From Blattamonas nauphoetae (Eukaryota > Preaxostyla > Oxymonadida): a stretch of 64,000 nt of DNA. Position 1 is the first letter of the stretch; every line of letters begins with the position of its first letter. Below, one piece after another: positions 36,320-46,428 of the stretch. The notes beneath the pieces are model-generated. The model saw only the letters and a program-made list of their open reading frames with translations. It ran no database searches and was not told the origin of the DNA. The stretch is from positions 124,001-188,000 of the forward strand of contig JARBJD010000113.1 in assembly GCA_033064195.1 (NCBI GenBank), written 5' to 3'. Made by a program: the position numbers and the translations under genes.

Positions 36320-36410
36320 ACAGAAACTGCTGTCATTCACTTCGAGAACGCTGGAGGGAGTCTGACCATCACAAATACAAACATCACGAACTCAGTTTCT
36401 GTTGTTGTGC
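36312..36410. repeat. 18-bp inverted repeats around a flipped 63-nt segment
   Basis: 36312-36329 (GCACAACAACAGAAACTG) and 36393-36410 are exact reverse complements. The 63 bases between them read as a beta-helix rung on the plus strand, although the host gene is on the minus strand. This fits a local inversion between the repeats. Confidence 0.75.
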
Positions 36411-37635
36411 TCTTGCATTGATCGATGGTACATCGCTGGATTTCGCAAGTGGTCAATGCAATGCTCAACGCGGCACCAAACCCGGCGGACTGACAGAACT
36501 GGAACGTGCAATCCTCGATTCTCGCACTTGTTCCCTTTAGACATCCTCCACCGCCCTGGTTTTCCGACGATACACATTCTGTGAATGTGCAGGAGATGAG
36601 AGTGAGAGAGACAGCATTTCGTCGCCAGAGGCCTGCTCCTGGTGAAGTCGATATCATCGAGGTGAACGTGCAAGTGTCGAAAGTCGTCACTGAACCGTCT
36701 GTGCATGGATGGTCCTGATCATAAGCCTGTCCCGTCTCGGTTGTTGTGCAGTGCGAGAAAGACGTGTTTTTGAAGAGGAAGTCCCCACCCGAGTTGATGT
36801 CCGACGACACAAGTCCGTACAGCCCGTGTTCGCTGTGTGCCAAGTCCATGCTTGAAAGGAGCTGTTTGTAGTGTGTTCTGAAGTGGGGTTGCATGTTGGG
36901 GGATGCAGTTGGGACGGATGAAATGTTGGTAAAGCGGCATCCCGACGAAGAAACTGATGTGCAGGAATTGTACGAACTGGCAGTTGGCGCTGGCGAAGAA
37001 ACAAAAATTCCGTATTGAGGAGTCAATTTCACGGAATGTAAACATTGGGAGAGGACAGTGATTGACAGATCAAAGTCTGCGTCCCGATTTGAGTCTTCTT
37101 GTCCATCAACCCCAACGAAGGAGTGCAAAACGCCAGATTGGGTCAATATCCTGACTTGAGTAAAAATGACCGATACTGAAGATGAAAGTCCAGCTGCTTG
37201 TGAAGAGAATGACGTGACGAGACTGTTTGTTCCGAGTGTTTCGATGGTCGTCTGGGCAATGAAAAGAGAAGACGAATGAAGATTGGACAAAATAGTTGAT
37301 GGCCCTGTCAGTGAAATGAAGAGACTGTGAAGCTGGAGGGTGGAGTTTATTTGGCAAAACAAGTGTTGATCAGAAGTCGATGTGGCGGTGAGAGCGCTTT
37401 TCTCACTGTCGAGACCTGTGATGACAATGTGCCGATTTTCGAGAGTAAGAGAATGTAATATCTCAATTCTGTCATCAATATGCAAGTTTATGGTTGGGCC
37501 AGAATGCGTTTTCATGAGAGACAACACATGTTGGGCAGATTGAGAGTGGATATGTTCGAATTGGTCGTCAAAGATACGATGGTCTTTGGTTCTACCGAAG
37601 GAAAAGACAATGAGAAGAAGTTGAAAGGTTGTCAT

Positions 37636-38292
37636 CAGTGTGTTAAATCAGATCTCACCCATAACTTCGGATTTCACTAAGAAAACACAGAAACCGTAAA
37701 TAAGCTTGACTCGATGACTGAAAGATATTGAGACTGTGAATGCGACTGGATAATAGTCTCTGGGGATATGAAAATAGATTATCATCTCCTTTTCCACCAA
37801 TTAATGAAAGTGGTTGTCGAAAAGAATGGAGAAGCAATGTTGTAAGTCCCTCAAACTGGGACTTCACCCGAAAGATGAAAACTGTCCATGAAAATGATAA
37901 TGAGGTCTGTCAGAATGACACCTGAACCAATCCACACCATTCAATTTCACCTGACGAACAGGCGAAGACGAAAAGAGTGGAGATCTGAACAGCGAGAGAG
38001 ACGGATTGTGACATGTGCGAGTGAGATTGAAGACGTGATGTGATGATTTCGGAGAGAAGGACGATTTGAAGGACCATCAAATGTTGTCTTCCCGTCGTGA
38101 AATGAGAATGAAGAAAAGGTGCGGAGAGATTGTGGTGTGTGTGCCGTGCGGATGCGTCTGAGAGAGAAAAAGAAGAGGAGAGAAAACAAAGAGGTCGGAG
38201 TTGTGATGCGATCTCTCATTGTGTGCAGGCTCTCGGGCATCCAATTACGACGTGTGAGGATGACGTGAAGAATCTATGAAGTTACACAGCGT
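37636..38292. other. intergenic, no supported gene
   Basis: Lies between the start of the broken beta-helix gene (37635) and the stop of the large minus-strand receptor (38293). Frames are short and unlike the local coding style. It probably holds the upstream region of the gene at 37635 and the 3' region of the receptor. Confidence 0.35.
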
Positions 38293-39822
38293 TCAACCAG
38301 TTAGGTTGAGAGCAGTCTGAGGAAGCGTCACGTGTGGAGTGATGTCTCGCTTTTTGTCAGTCGTGTCCGGTGTCTTCCCCGACGTGTTGAGAGTGTGTTC
38401 GATCTGCGTCAGAGTCGGACGACTGTCAGGATCAAGCGAGAGGCACTTCTCTATCAGCTCCTTCTTCCATTCCGCAATGTTCGTCATCAGAAGTCCTGAT
38501 CCCGTCGCCAGCTGGCGTTGTGCGTTCACTGCATCGATTTCTCGAAGCGGCACTTGACCAGTCTCCATTTCCCACAAGATCAGGCTAAGACTAAAAACTG
38601 CTGCCTTCTCGTGGTTCACATTCTCCTGCCCCGCAACAACCTCCGGCGACGCCCATCGCACTCCCGACGACTGCCTCGAGTGGCCCGACTCTAAAAAACG
38701 GTTCGCTGTTGTGTTTCCTTGTTCGGTCTGCTCGTCGGACTTGGGTAGTTCTCGGATTTGCAGCAGAACTCCATCTTTCTCGTCCAGCAGGATCCAGTTT
38801 GGGGTGAGGCGGAGGAATGTGTCTCTTCTCGTGTTGTCTGTCAGCGAGTTTTGCAATCCCTTCACAATCAACACAGCCGTCGTCTTCGCATCCAGCTTCT
38901 TTCCCTGATGCTTCCCATGCAGACGAGAGTAGAGTGTGTGTGATTTACGTGTGAAGACAGTGTTGAACTCTCCCTCACACCTCACTGCCTCCACCATCAT
39001 CCCAACACCCCCATCCTCGTCTTCTTGTTTGTGCCCTCTTTCCGCCTTCCCTTCTTTCGCTGTGTCGTTTTGATCTGCTTCATCGATGTGTTTCAGCCCT
39101 AAACGGCCGTCATTGTCCTCAACGAGGCCAAGAATGTTGTCTGTCGACACTTTCACATGGCCTGGCCATGTTTGTTCGTCTTCCACTTTCATGTTATCCA
39201 AGAATGCCTACATTTCGGCCAGCATCGGCTTCATATCCTCCTTCGCTTTCTCCTTCTTGGACTGTCGCACAATCACAATGATGACAACCACAGCCAGCAA
39301 GATCAGAAACACTCCTCCCACAATCCCCAAAATCCACAGTATGTTTTTCGACGCTTGCGACTTTCTGATCGCTGCGTCTGATTCGCGAATCCATATCCAT
39401 TCTGAACTCCGCCCAGCTGGGCCGAAGAGCAGGCGACCACGCCATTCCATTCGCGTGTCCAGTTTAGACAGATCGCGAGTCTGGTCAAGCGTCAGGAGGA
39501 TAGTGTCTTCTTCCCATTTCAACGTCTTCTTTTCAGACAGATCCAGTTCCATAATCTTTCCTGTTTCTTTCTCGTTTTGTGTATCCCACTCAAACACTCC
39601 CAGACGCAGATCACAAGGGATCAGAACACTTCCGACAATGGACACGTCAATTGTCTTGTTCTTCACGTGGAACACACTCGAGCTCTTGTTCGTTATCTCT
39701 GCCACAAACAGCGGCGAGTCCACATTCGCTCCAGCTCCACTCAACACACAGCTGTCTGTGCTGATCCACTGCGATCCAAGTTCTTCCACATTCGACATCC
39801 CCACACTTGGAATCGTGATTCG
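38293..39822 (-). pseudogene. 3' part of split receptor: membrane helix and pseudokinase lobe
   Basis: Begins with 'ITIPSVGMSNVEELG' and the membrane-proximal block 'VLIPCDLRLGVFE', shared with the other two receptors ('LIPCSLFLEVFE', 'LIPCGLSLIVRE'). A helix follows ('ILWILGIVGGVFLILLAVVV'). After TAG 39208-39210 the same frame goes on with an acidic linker, 'VRWASPEVV', 'AAVFSLSLILWEMETGQVPL' and 'CLSLDPDSRPTLTQIEHTL'. This is a kinase C-lobe with an S-P-E in place of A-P-E and no ATP loop, catalytic Asp or DFG, so inactive as a kinase. Likely a signalling scaffold in the intact relatives. Confidence 0.7.
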
Positions 39823-40205
39823 TTTACACAAACCAGTGCTCATCAACGGATTGAGTGAGACCCTGGGTCCGGTAAAGACGGTCCATGGGTTGGCCGATCA
39901 ACAAACAGAATAATAAAAGTTTTATCTGTTGAAAGAAAAATCCCGACCCGAGAGGTTAATCATCGAGCCGGTTCTGCCCAAGTGGGGGCGGTTGATGAGC
40001 AAAAGGATGGGATCAACCCATTACTCCAGAAAAGCCCCAACGGGGATGAAAAACTGGAGACAACGAGAAGTCAGAAGGACTAGTGAAGTGGAAACCACCA
40101 AAAGGTTACAATTGTAAAAACGCCGCAGTGCTAAAGACATACCGATGTCCTCCTTCAACTGCTGTGTGGCAGAGAAAGAGGTTGATGAGCACTGGTTTGT
40201 GTAAA
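39823..40205. mobile_element. 383-bp unit with 25-bp terminal inverted repeats
   Basis: 39823-39847 and 40181-40205 are reverse complements (TTTACACAAACCAGTGCTCA then TCAAC). The interior has no coding frame. Size and ends suit a MITE-like non-autonomous element or a deletion derivative of the larger unit to its right. Confidence 0.6.
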
Positions 40206-40500
40206 GGATGTCGCAAGCTCCATCCGACACATAACCAGGGCTCATCAACGGATTGAGTATTGAAAAGGACTAAAATCAAGTGTATAAGTGATAATGAAAA
40301 GATGAGAGAAGAAGATAACTTCTACGACTCTACCCACTTGCTCCCCTTTTACATTGTCAACGGCCGTGCTTCCTCCAAAGCTGGCACCAGCAGTTGGCGA
40401 GCGAGGAGTCTTATCGGACGATTAGGACTGGAGCGGAGCAGTAGTCGATAGCGACGGTGGCTTCGCCAACCACGTGAAATGACCATTCGGGAAACTCCAC

Positions 40501-42310
40501 TCACGAACAGATGGTGACGAGTACTCGACTCGCTACCGGAAGCGAGGAGATCCACCGAAGGCTTCGCATATCCCAATGCGGAACGAGTGATGAAACAACT
40601 CGACTCACATGTGAGTTCTTCTGAATCAATATCGCAATCGTCGTTTCGTTCAGTCTAATCACAACACGTCCAGACCATTCCAGACTCTTCTCGAATCCTG
40701 ACATCGATGACATGGCAAACTCATTTCGATCTGAGTCTCGTTGAACGATTTTGTTGAGTTGACAGAAAGTGGAGTCCGAACTATCTCTCCGACAGTCTTA
40801 TCTTTCTTCGTTGTAAACACTTCCAGGATCAGTGAGAAAGGAATCAGATTCATTCCTTCCATCGTCAAATCAAATGCTTGTGCTGTCTTTTTCAGCGTGC
40901 TCGTCGGTGATGAAGAGAGGCTGGGATGAAGAACGTGGCATTCGCATTCACCTCCTTCCCACTCAACACACAATCTTCGTGGGACAGCCAAAGATGAGGA
41001 TGGTCTGCTTTCCCATCTCCACCATTCAGACTCCCAATCTTCAAGTGTCCCTTTCCAGAACAGTGAATGCTGTGACGAAGAGAAGGGAATGAAGAGATGT
41101 GAGGGCTATTGTCGTGAAACGCACTCGTTTCCATTGTCAGGCTGTCTCCCTTCATGTTGATCGCTCCCTGCGAGAGGGATGTGAGGTCTGTCTGTTTGAT
41201 GGTTGTCTTGCAGTTCACCAAGTTCAGAATGCCACTCTCTCACAAACACAGAGCAGGAGTTGTTTCCAGGTTAGAAGGAGGAGAGGGTGAGTGTCCAGTT
41301 AATGAACATATTTCGATTGTCAAGTGTCCTCCAACCATTCGAATGAAGATGTGGGAGGGCGAGTCAGACAGAACTACCTCAACATGATGAATCCACAATT
41401 AACCTCCAAAACTTCAACCATTCCCTCTCCTTCCACTTCGGACAACGAACGAGGGAGCACTAACAGTTCCATTGTCATTGTCGATCCAGATTCAATCACA
41501 TCTCCGTGTTGAGGCAGCATTCTCCCTTGTTCGAGATGTGTCACGTTGTGAAAGATCGAGAATGACAGCGACAACATCCTCATTCCTTCCACAATCTTCC
41601 ATCTATCCTCAATCGAGGAGCAAGGTCGCTTTCGATCCCCACAGAACAACGTCGAAACTGATGACGAGTTAGAAAGTCGAGTCTGATATCGTCGCACCGA
41701 AGATGGTCTATTCTTGATCCGTTTCAGTCGCTTTGATCGTTGTGATTGTGTTTGAGAGTCGTCGGTCATCCAACTTGGAGTTCTGCGGATTGTACTTCGG
41801 TTTCTGAGGTGACTGCTGCGATGAAGGAGTGTGAGGAGTTCAGAGTCACGTTCAGCGATTCTCCAACAAGCAGACCGGTTCCAGTCATCGTCACAGTGCA
41901 ACCGGTGTCTAGAGAGTCCGAGCTCTCGAACTTCATATCTGTAAATCTAGGACGGATTAAAATTTTACTGTGATTTCATCCTCCAGATGAGATTCGGTCG
42001 ATTCTGTCCAGCTTCCATCCAGCGTGTCTTCATCTCCAACTGCGAACTCTGCTTGGCAGCGTGTGCAACTCAGAATCTCCGCTCTGCAGTGTGTAATACG
42101 CAGAATCTCCGCTTCCAACGACATTGAAGCGGTTGTGCTTCTATTCGACAAACTCACTTGTCCAGGTCGAGGAGCTGATCCTTCTCTGCGGTAGTCACTC
42201 AACTTCACAACTGACCATTCCGCAATGTCAGCGCGAAGAGGCTCTTTCTTCATTTGTATCTCAGCTCCTTCAAACTTCGACGGAATTGTCTTTCCAGTGT
42301 TTTGACCCAA
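40501..42310 (-). pseudogene. decayed beta-helix receptor fragment inside the insert
   Basis: Minus-strand pieces parallel the 3' half of the receptor at 54-60 kb in the same order. 'PRPGQVSLSN...CQAEFAVGDEDTL' (41957-42310) matches 'RTGKVSLSNESS...CTAEFAVGKEET'. 'GAINMKGDSLTMETSAF' (40892-41221) matches 'GAINMKGGNLTIRTSSF'. 'GFEKSLEWSGRVVIRLNETT' (40501-40713) matches 'GFEKRLEWCGRVVYGLDETT'. Several frame changes and missing blocks separate them. It is a dead paralogue that was either captured by the element or lay there before the ends formed. Confidence 0.7.
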
Positions 42311-44760
42311 ATCCTTTCAAATCAGCAACTTTTGAAGATAGATACTTGTTGTTCGTCAACAAACTAGAATTGCCTCTTGCTTTCCGGTATTGGTAGGCGT
42401 GTCCTCTCATGTTGCCCCGCTGCTGGACGGGATGAGAGTTCACAACCAAGATCGCCATGGAATGGATCTGGCGACAAAGGAGGCAATGCTCCGTGAGACA
42501 ATTCGAGCGATCTTTCTCTGATCGACTCTTGTTGGACACTTCCAACACACGTCTGAATATTGAGAGGCCGTTGTGCGAATCATTACGCACGTCCCACCCC
42601 TCCAATAGTTCAGCGTGTTTTTCTTTTTCTGAAAAGAGCATGCAGACTGGCGTTCTTCTTGTTGAGATCTTGCTGGACTGTTCAACCGACTGTGTGTCCT
42701 CTGCGAAGCTTATAGTACCGAAATGCCGTCAAACTAGAGTCGGTGTGCGAATTAGAATTGATGTCCAGCTCCCGCCAATGTTCTTCGAGGTTTGGAGAGA
42801 TTGTCTTCTCTAACTAATCAAGTTTAATATGATGTATTTTTGTCTGTTTCAAGGAAATATGTCACAGTTGACCCTCGAACATGCTGAATTCGCTTGATAC
42901 GGTGCTTCAATCTTATTGATGACTTCTGCATCCAAGTCCAGTTGTGACCGACGACTTATTTCGGATAAGGAATTGATCAGTGCAAAATAGTCCGTCATAT
43001 TGTATTCTTGATCAATAATCACGGGTCATTGTGGAGCATTGGAGGTCTGATCTTCACAGGCGATAAAATTCCTATTTCAGTTGATTAGACCTTCGGATAC
43101 GGGCACCGTCAACTTATTGAAGTACTACCGAGCCTTTGATGCTGAGAGATGTCACAAATGTGATGGAGTTCAACAATTTCTGGATGGATATTTCATCTTT
43201 CCATTCCTTCCAAGGAGTATGTTTCTTCGAGAAAATCTTGCTATTTCTCAACCACCAAATCAGCTGTAATCTTTATCTGTCATCTGCCGTCGGTGTCTAA
43301 CTTCTTGTCGGACGACATGGGCGCAATGTTGGTGTTGTTTGATCAAGATGTGTTGTGGCTTGTCATTTTCGTCTAATGCAAGTGCAAATGATACCAGATG
43401 ATGTGGTGAAGATTTAATTGTTGATTCAAAGAAGAATGAATGGTTTTTGCGAGCGGTGGGGATATCGGTTCCCAAACGTGAGAGTGGTGTTTGAACAGTC
43501 AACTTCACACCATTTGTCAGGCGGTGATAGAACATCTTCGGCACCCGTAGCATCCGGAACGTCCGATGAGCCGACATTGACCTTGAAATCGGGATTAATT
43601 CATTTTGGGATCGGAACGTTGAATATCAGAGCAATTGCTCCTAGAGACCATTCTTGACGTTTGTAGCGATCGTCATTGATGGTGGATGGCTGTCAGAAGC
43701 CGCTGGATGGGCGTGAGGAATTGTATATACTGATACTGATGTCCTGATGTGGTGCGACGTCCAAGAATAGCTGCATGAAGATAACTTGAACCGAACTCGT
43801 GTAGATGTCCATCTTCATTTGTAATAATGTGCGTTGAGAGAAACACAATGTGTTCCGCACACCAGAAGCTGTTGTGGTGATCAGCCTGATGATCATCGAC
43901 GCGTCCACCCAGCAATAGAAATTGCCTCCGTATAATCCACTCGCAAATGTGCCAAAACAAATGGAGACATATCTGGGCTCCATGTGATTGTCCTCCGAGG
44001 AACCATAAAGGGCGACGAGCGGCTTAAATTGGTAGTTGGATCTTGAGTAATCGCCAACTACAATTGATCATCAAGTCTAAAAATGTTTTGGTGTGTTTCC
44101 AATATCACCTAAAAGTTGGTTTCTTTGCTTTCCAATTGTCGTTGTGAATCGTTTTCTTGCATGTCATCGAGGGTATTCATTCCGTGGAATAGTCTCGATT
44201 ACAATCCCGTTCCATCCACAATTCTCGCGTAAATGTGGACACTTGATGCTTCACTTCCGCGATTTGGATATGGTTCGGTTTGTATCCCTTGGGCGAACAG
44301 TTGATTCCGTTGTCACTGATGTCCTCCAACATTTGACGACTAGTCTCATTGTTCGAACGAAACAATGCATATTGTTTCAGTTTGTTGGCAGTAATCGTTC
44401 TGTGTTCAGCTTCTACATCTGTAGATGATGAATCCGATATCGACATCAGCGACAAAATTGTTATTAAGTAACCAGCCTTGTATTTGGTGATCTTTTGATT
44501 CGAGTTCAGAACTGCATTTCAATCAAGAAACTGTTCGCGCTGATCTTTCTGGTTCGGGATCGTTCGGACGAGAGAATAATCGGTCAGAAAAATGTGTTTG
44601 TGAATGTCTTCCGTTGAACTGATAATCTGTCTTGAGATTCCAGTTCTGTCATCCATGTCCATATCAGACGAAGATAGTTCGTCGGTTTGCAAGAAAACGG
44701 ATTCACAAGATGTTAACGTTTGTTTGATCGGCCAACCCATGGACCGTCTTTACCGGACCC
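42311..44760 (-). other. unrecognised broken coding-like fragments
   Basis: Minus-strand frames of 70-105 codons at 43260-43577, 43673-44040, 44177-44455 and 44519-44740 have plausible amino-acid composition, for example 'YVSICFGTFASGLYGGNFYCWVDA' split here as a Gly/Tyr-rich run near 43900-43980, and helical 'KLKQYALFRSN'. I recognise no family and no transposase motif. 42.4-43.2 kb shows nothing coherent. They may be remnants of one gene running 44740 to 43260. Confidence 0.3.
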
Positions 44761-44818
44761 AGGGTCTCACTCAATCCGTTGATGAGCCCTGGTTATGTGT
44801 CGGATGGAGCTTGCGACA

Positions 44819-45541
44819 TCCTCCATCAGCTTCGCATCGGATGTTCCGATTCGCGGAAGGGAAGGTCTGGCTGCCTGCGCTGTTGTGCTCGAAGAGGCAG
44901 CTGTGCAGCGTCACATTGCTGTTGGAGATGAAGAGGCCTCCCTGCCTCTGCTCGTAGAACTGCACATTGTCCATCCGTACTGTCTCACAATCCTCCAGTG
45001 CGATCAGCCCCGTCGACCACGAGCAGAGCGATTCTGAGTTTGATTCCGCTTTGGGAAGAACTCCATCGAACTGGCACGAACTCATTTTCACTGACTTCGT
45101 GTTCGACACAGAGAGGAGCACATCACCAACACAGTCGGAGAGAGACACACCTGAGACAATCAGAGTATCGGAAGACGCGACGACGAAAGGGGCGATTGAG
45201 AAGTGGGCGTGTGTGAAGGTCAAATTGGAGAGAGTGAACTCTCCAGCAGCGACGGAGACGACAGTACGAGGCAGATCACCAATCCATTCAAACTTGCATG
45301 ACAAAACGTTGACATGACCGCAGTTGGACACGATCAGAGGAAGATCGGATGTTTCTCCAAGAACGAAGAGGACTGAAGTGACTTCAACTTTGTGCGACGA
45401 TGAAGTCTTCGTGTTGTCAAGTTGACCTCGTGCGTTGACTGTGATCCGTTCAATTCCAGTTTGACTCACCAATTCAACGTTGTTCATCCCAAACACAGCA
45501 GCATCAGACAAAACTGTCCCAGACACGACAACCAGTTTCAG
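44819..45541 (-). pseudogene. split receptor, fourth piece (beta-helix)
   Basis: Open frame from the insertion site of the 3.4-kb element down to the composite insert. Rungs include 'VNVLSCKFEWIGDL', 'VKMSSCQFDGVLPK' and 'VTLHSCLFEHNSAG', then 'NRNIRCEADGG' at the edge of the composite. The other receptors carry 'RHNIHCSEGGG' and 'NRNILCSED' at the same place, just ahead of the membrane-proximal domain. This is what identifies the piece as internal to the same gene. Confidence 0.72.
45533..45541. repeat. 9-bp target-site duplication, left copy
   Basis: CAGTTTCAG stands directly left of the 3.4-kb element. The same nine bases follow its right end at 48923-48931. One copy is enough to keep the host frame (V-T-L-K-L-V-V-V). 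Confidence 0.85.
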
Positions 45542-45635
45542 GGGTAGGTCTAGACTCAGATCTAGAAAAGTCTAGACGCAGATCTGCAGATCGGTCTAGG
45601 CGCAGATCTGAAAGTCTACACGCAGATCTGTCATT
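45542..45635. repeat. left terminal inverted repeat
   Basis: 94 bp, pairs with 48829-48922. It contains three tandem-like copies of a TCTAG(A/G)CGCAGATCTG motif and palindromic restriction-like hexamers, a possible transposase binding array. Confidence 0.8.
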
Positions 45636-46428
45636 TTCTCGTTCATTTCAACTAAACCACTTTTTTAATCAATGAATTCGATGTAAAATGTGAAGTTTGT
45701 GTCGATACTTTCTCTTTTTAGGGAGTATAAGTGGGATTTGACTCTTGAGTTGATCTCACCCACGGAGGAGAGAAAAATCGTTCAATGAGCTTTTGAAGAG
45801 CTTCTTCGTCATGTAAACAGTGATGATCTCACTCATCGTTTGATTTTTCTCTCTTTCTCAATTTATATATCATTCGCTTTCCTCAGTTTGTTTTGTCTCA
45901 CGATCACGGTCGTGATTGCAGTTCCAAATGAATTAGAAGCTCGCACACGGGTCACCGTTTCCCTGCTCACTCCATGTTTGTTGATTTTCTCTTTCACTCC
46001 AGTTTATCTCTTGACGATCTTCATGCGTGAATTCCAATCTTCTACAGACGAAAATAGAGCTCTAAAGGGACCACAGGTTGAATCCGAGTTCTCTCCCCTT
46101 CTGCGGCATCTATAGCTGACTCCAATTAGTTTCAACCAACAGCACAGCTCGACAAAACCGAACCGCACAATATTCAGTCGATTGGGAAGCTTGATTTGGA
46201 ATGGAATACATCAATGGTCTGCCAACACCTTTTCTATGCATTTTGCAACTGTTTTCCTTTGTTTTAGACTCGGCTCACTTGATACATTGTGAATAAAATG
46301 CACGGGAATCCATACGGAAGCGACACAGTTCTCCTCAATATTCCAACAGAGTTTGTCGCAATTTTGCTTAATATTCCCTTTCTAGACGTACTGATGATAC
46401 CTTCCCAGGGCTATCACTCTTCCATGCC

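Larger units (their letters stand above)
34550..37635 (-). pseudogene. beta-helix surface protein broken by a fold-back rearrangement
   Basis: The 5' part (37635 to about 36410) starts with a signal peptide ('MTTFQLLLIVFSF') and beta-helix rungs with Cys-rich turns ('GGGGCLKGTSARIEDCTFQFC'). The 3' part (about 36178 to 34550) continues with rungs ('DFADCRYEKCTSGERAGALFF', 'GGHGGCCFVS'). Between them lies an inverted duplicate of part of the gene plus a 63-nt flipped segment, both described separately, which stop the frame. If the flip is read in the other orientation the 5' frame continues as 'TTTETAVIHFENAGG', a normal rung. The gene ends at 34550 without a membrane helix or kinase lobe, so it may also be truncated at the 3' end or be a secreted form. 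Confidence 0.65.
39823..44821. mobile_element. 5.0-kb composite of two adjoining inverted-repeat units
   Basis: Two units abut at 40205/40206, each with its own inverted ends. The outer edges also share a 64-70-bp inverted repeat (39838-39905 against about 44721-44788). Removing 39823-44818 joins the receptor frame ('ADGG' to 'RITIPS'). No direct target duplication is seen at the outer edges. No transposase is recognised. Confidence 0.6.
40206..44821. mobile_element. 4.6-kb unit with 53-bp terminal inverted repeats and gene debris
   Basis: 40206-40258 and 44769-44821 are exact reverse complements over 53 bases, beginning GGATGTCGCAAGCTCCATCC. The inner part next to the right end also matches the left part of the 383-bp unit. 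Cargo is a decayed beta-helix gene (40501-42310) and unrecognised fragments (42.3-44.7 kb). No intact gene is visible, so any autonomous partner must be elsewhere. Confidence 0.6.

Noticed and set aside
39823-44821. Direct target duplication at the outer edges of the composite
   Set aside because: Left flank GTGATTCG and right flank TCCTCCATC share no direct repeat. The GGA/TCC match is part of the inverted ends.
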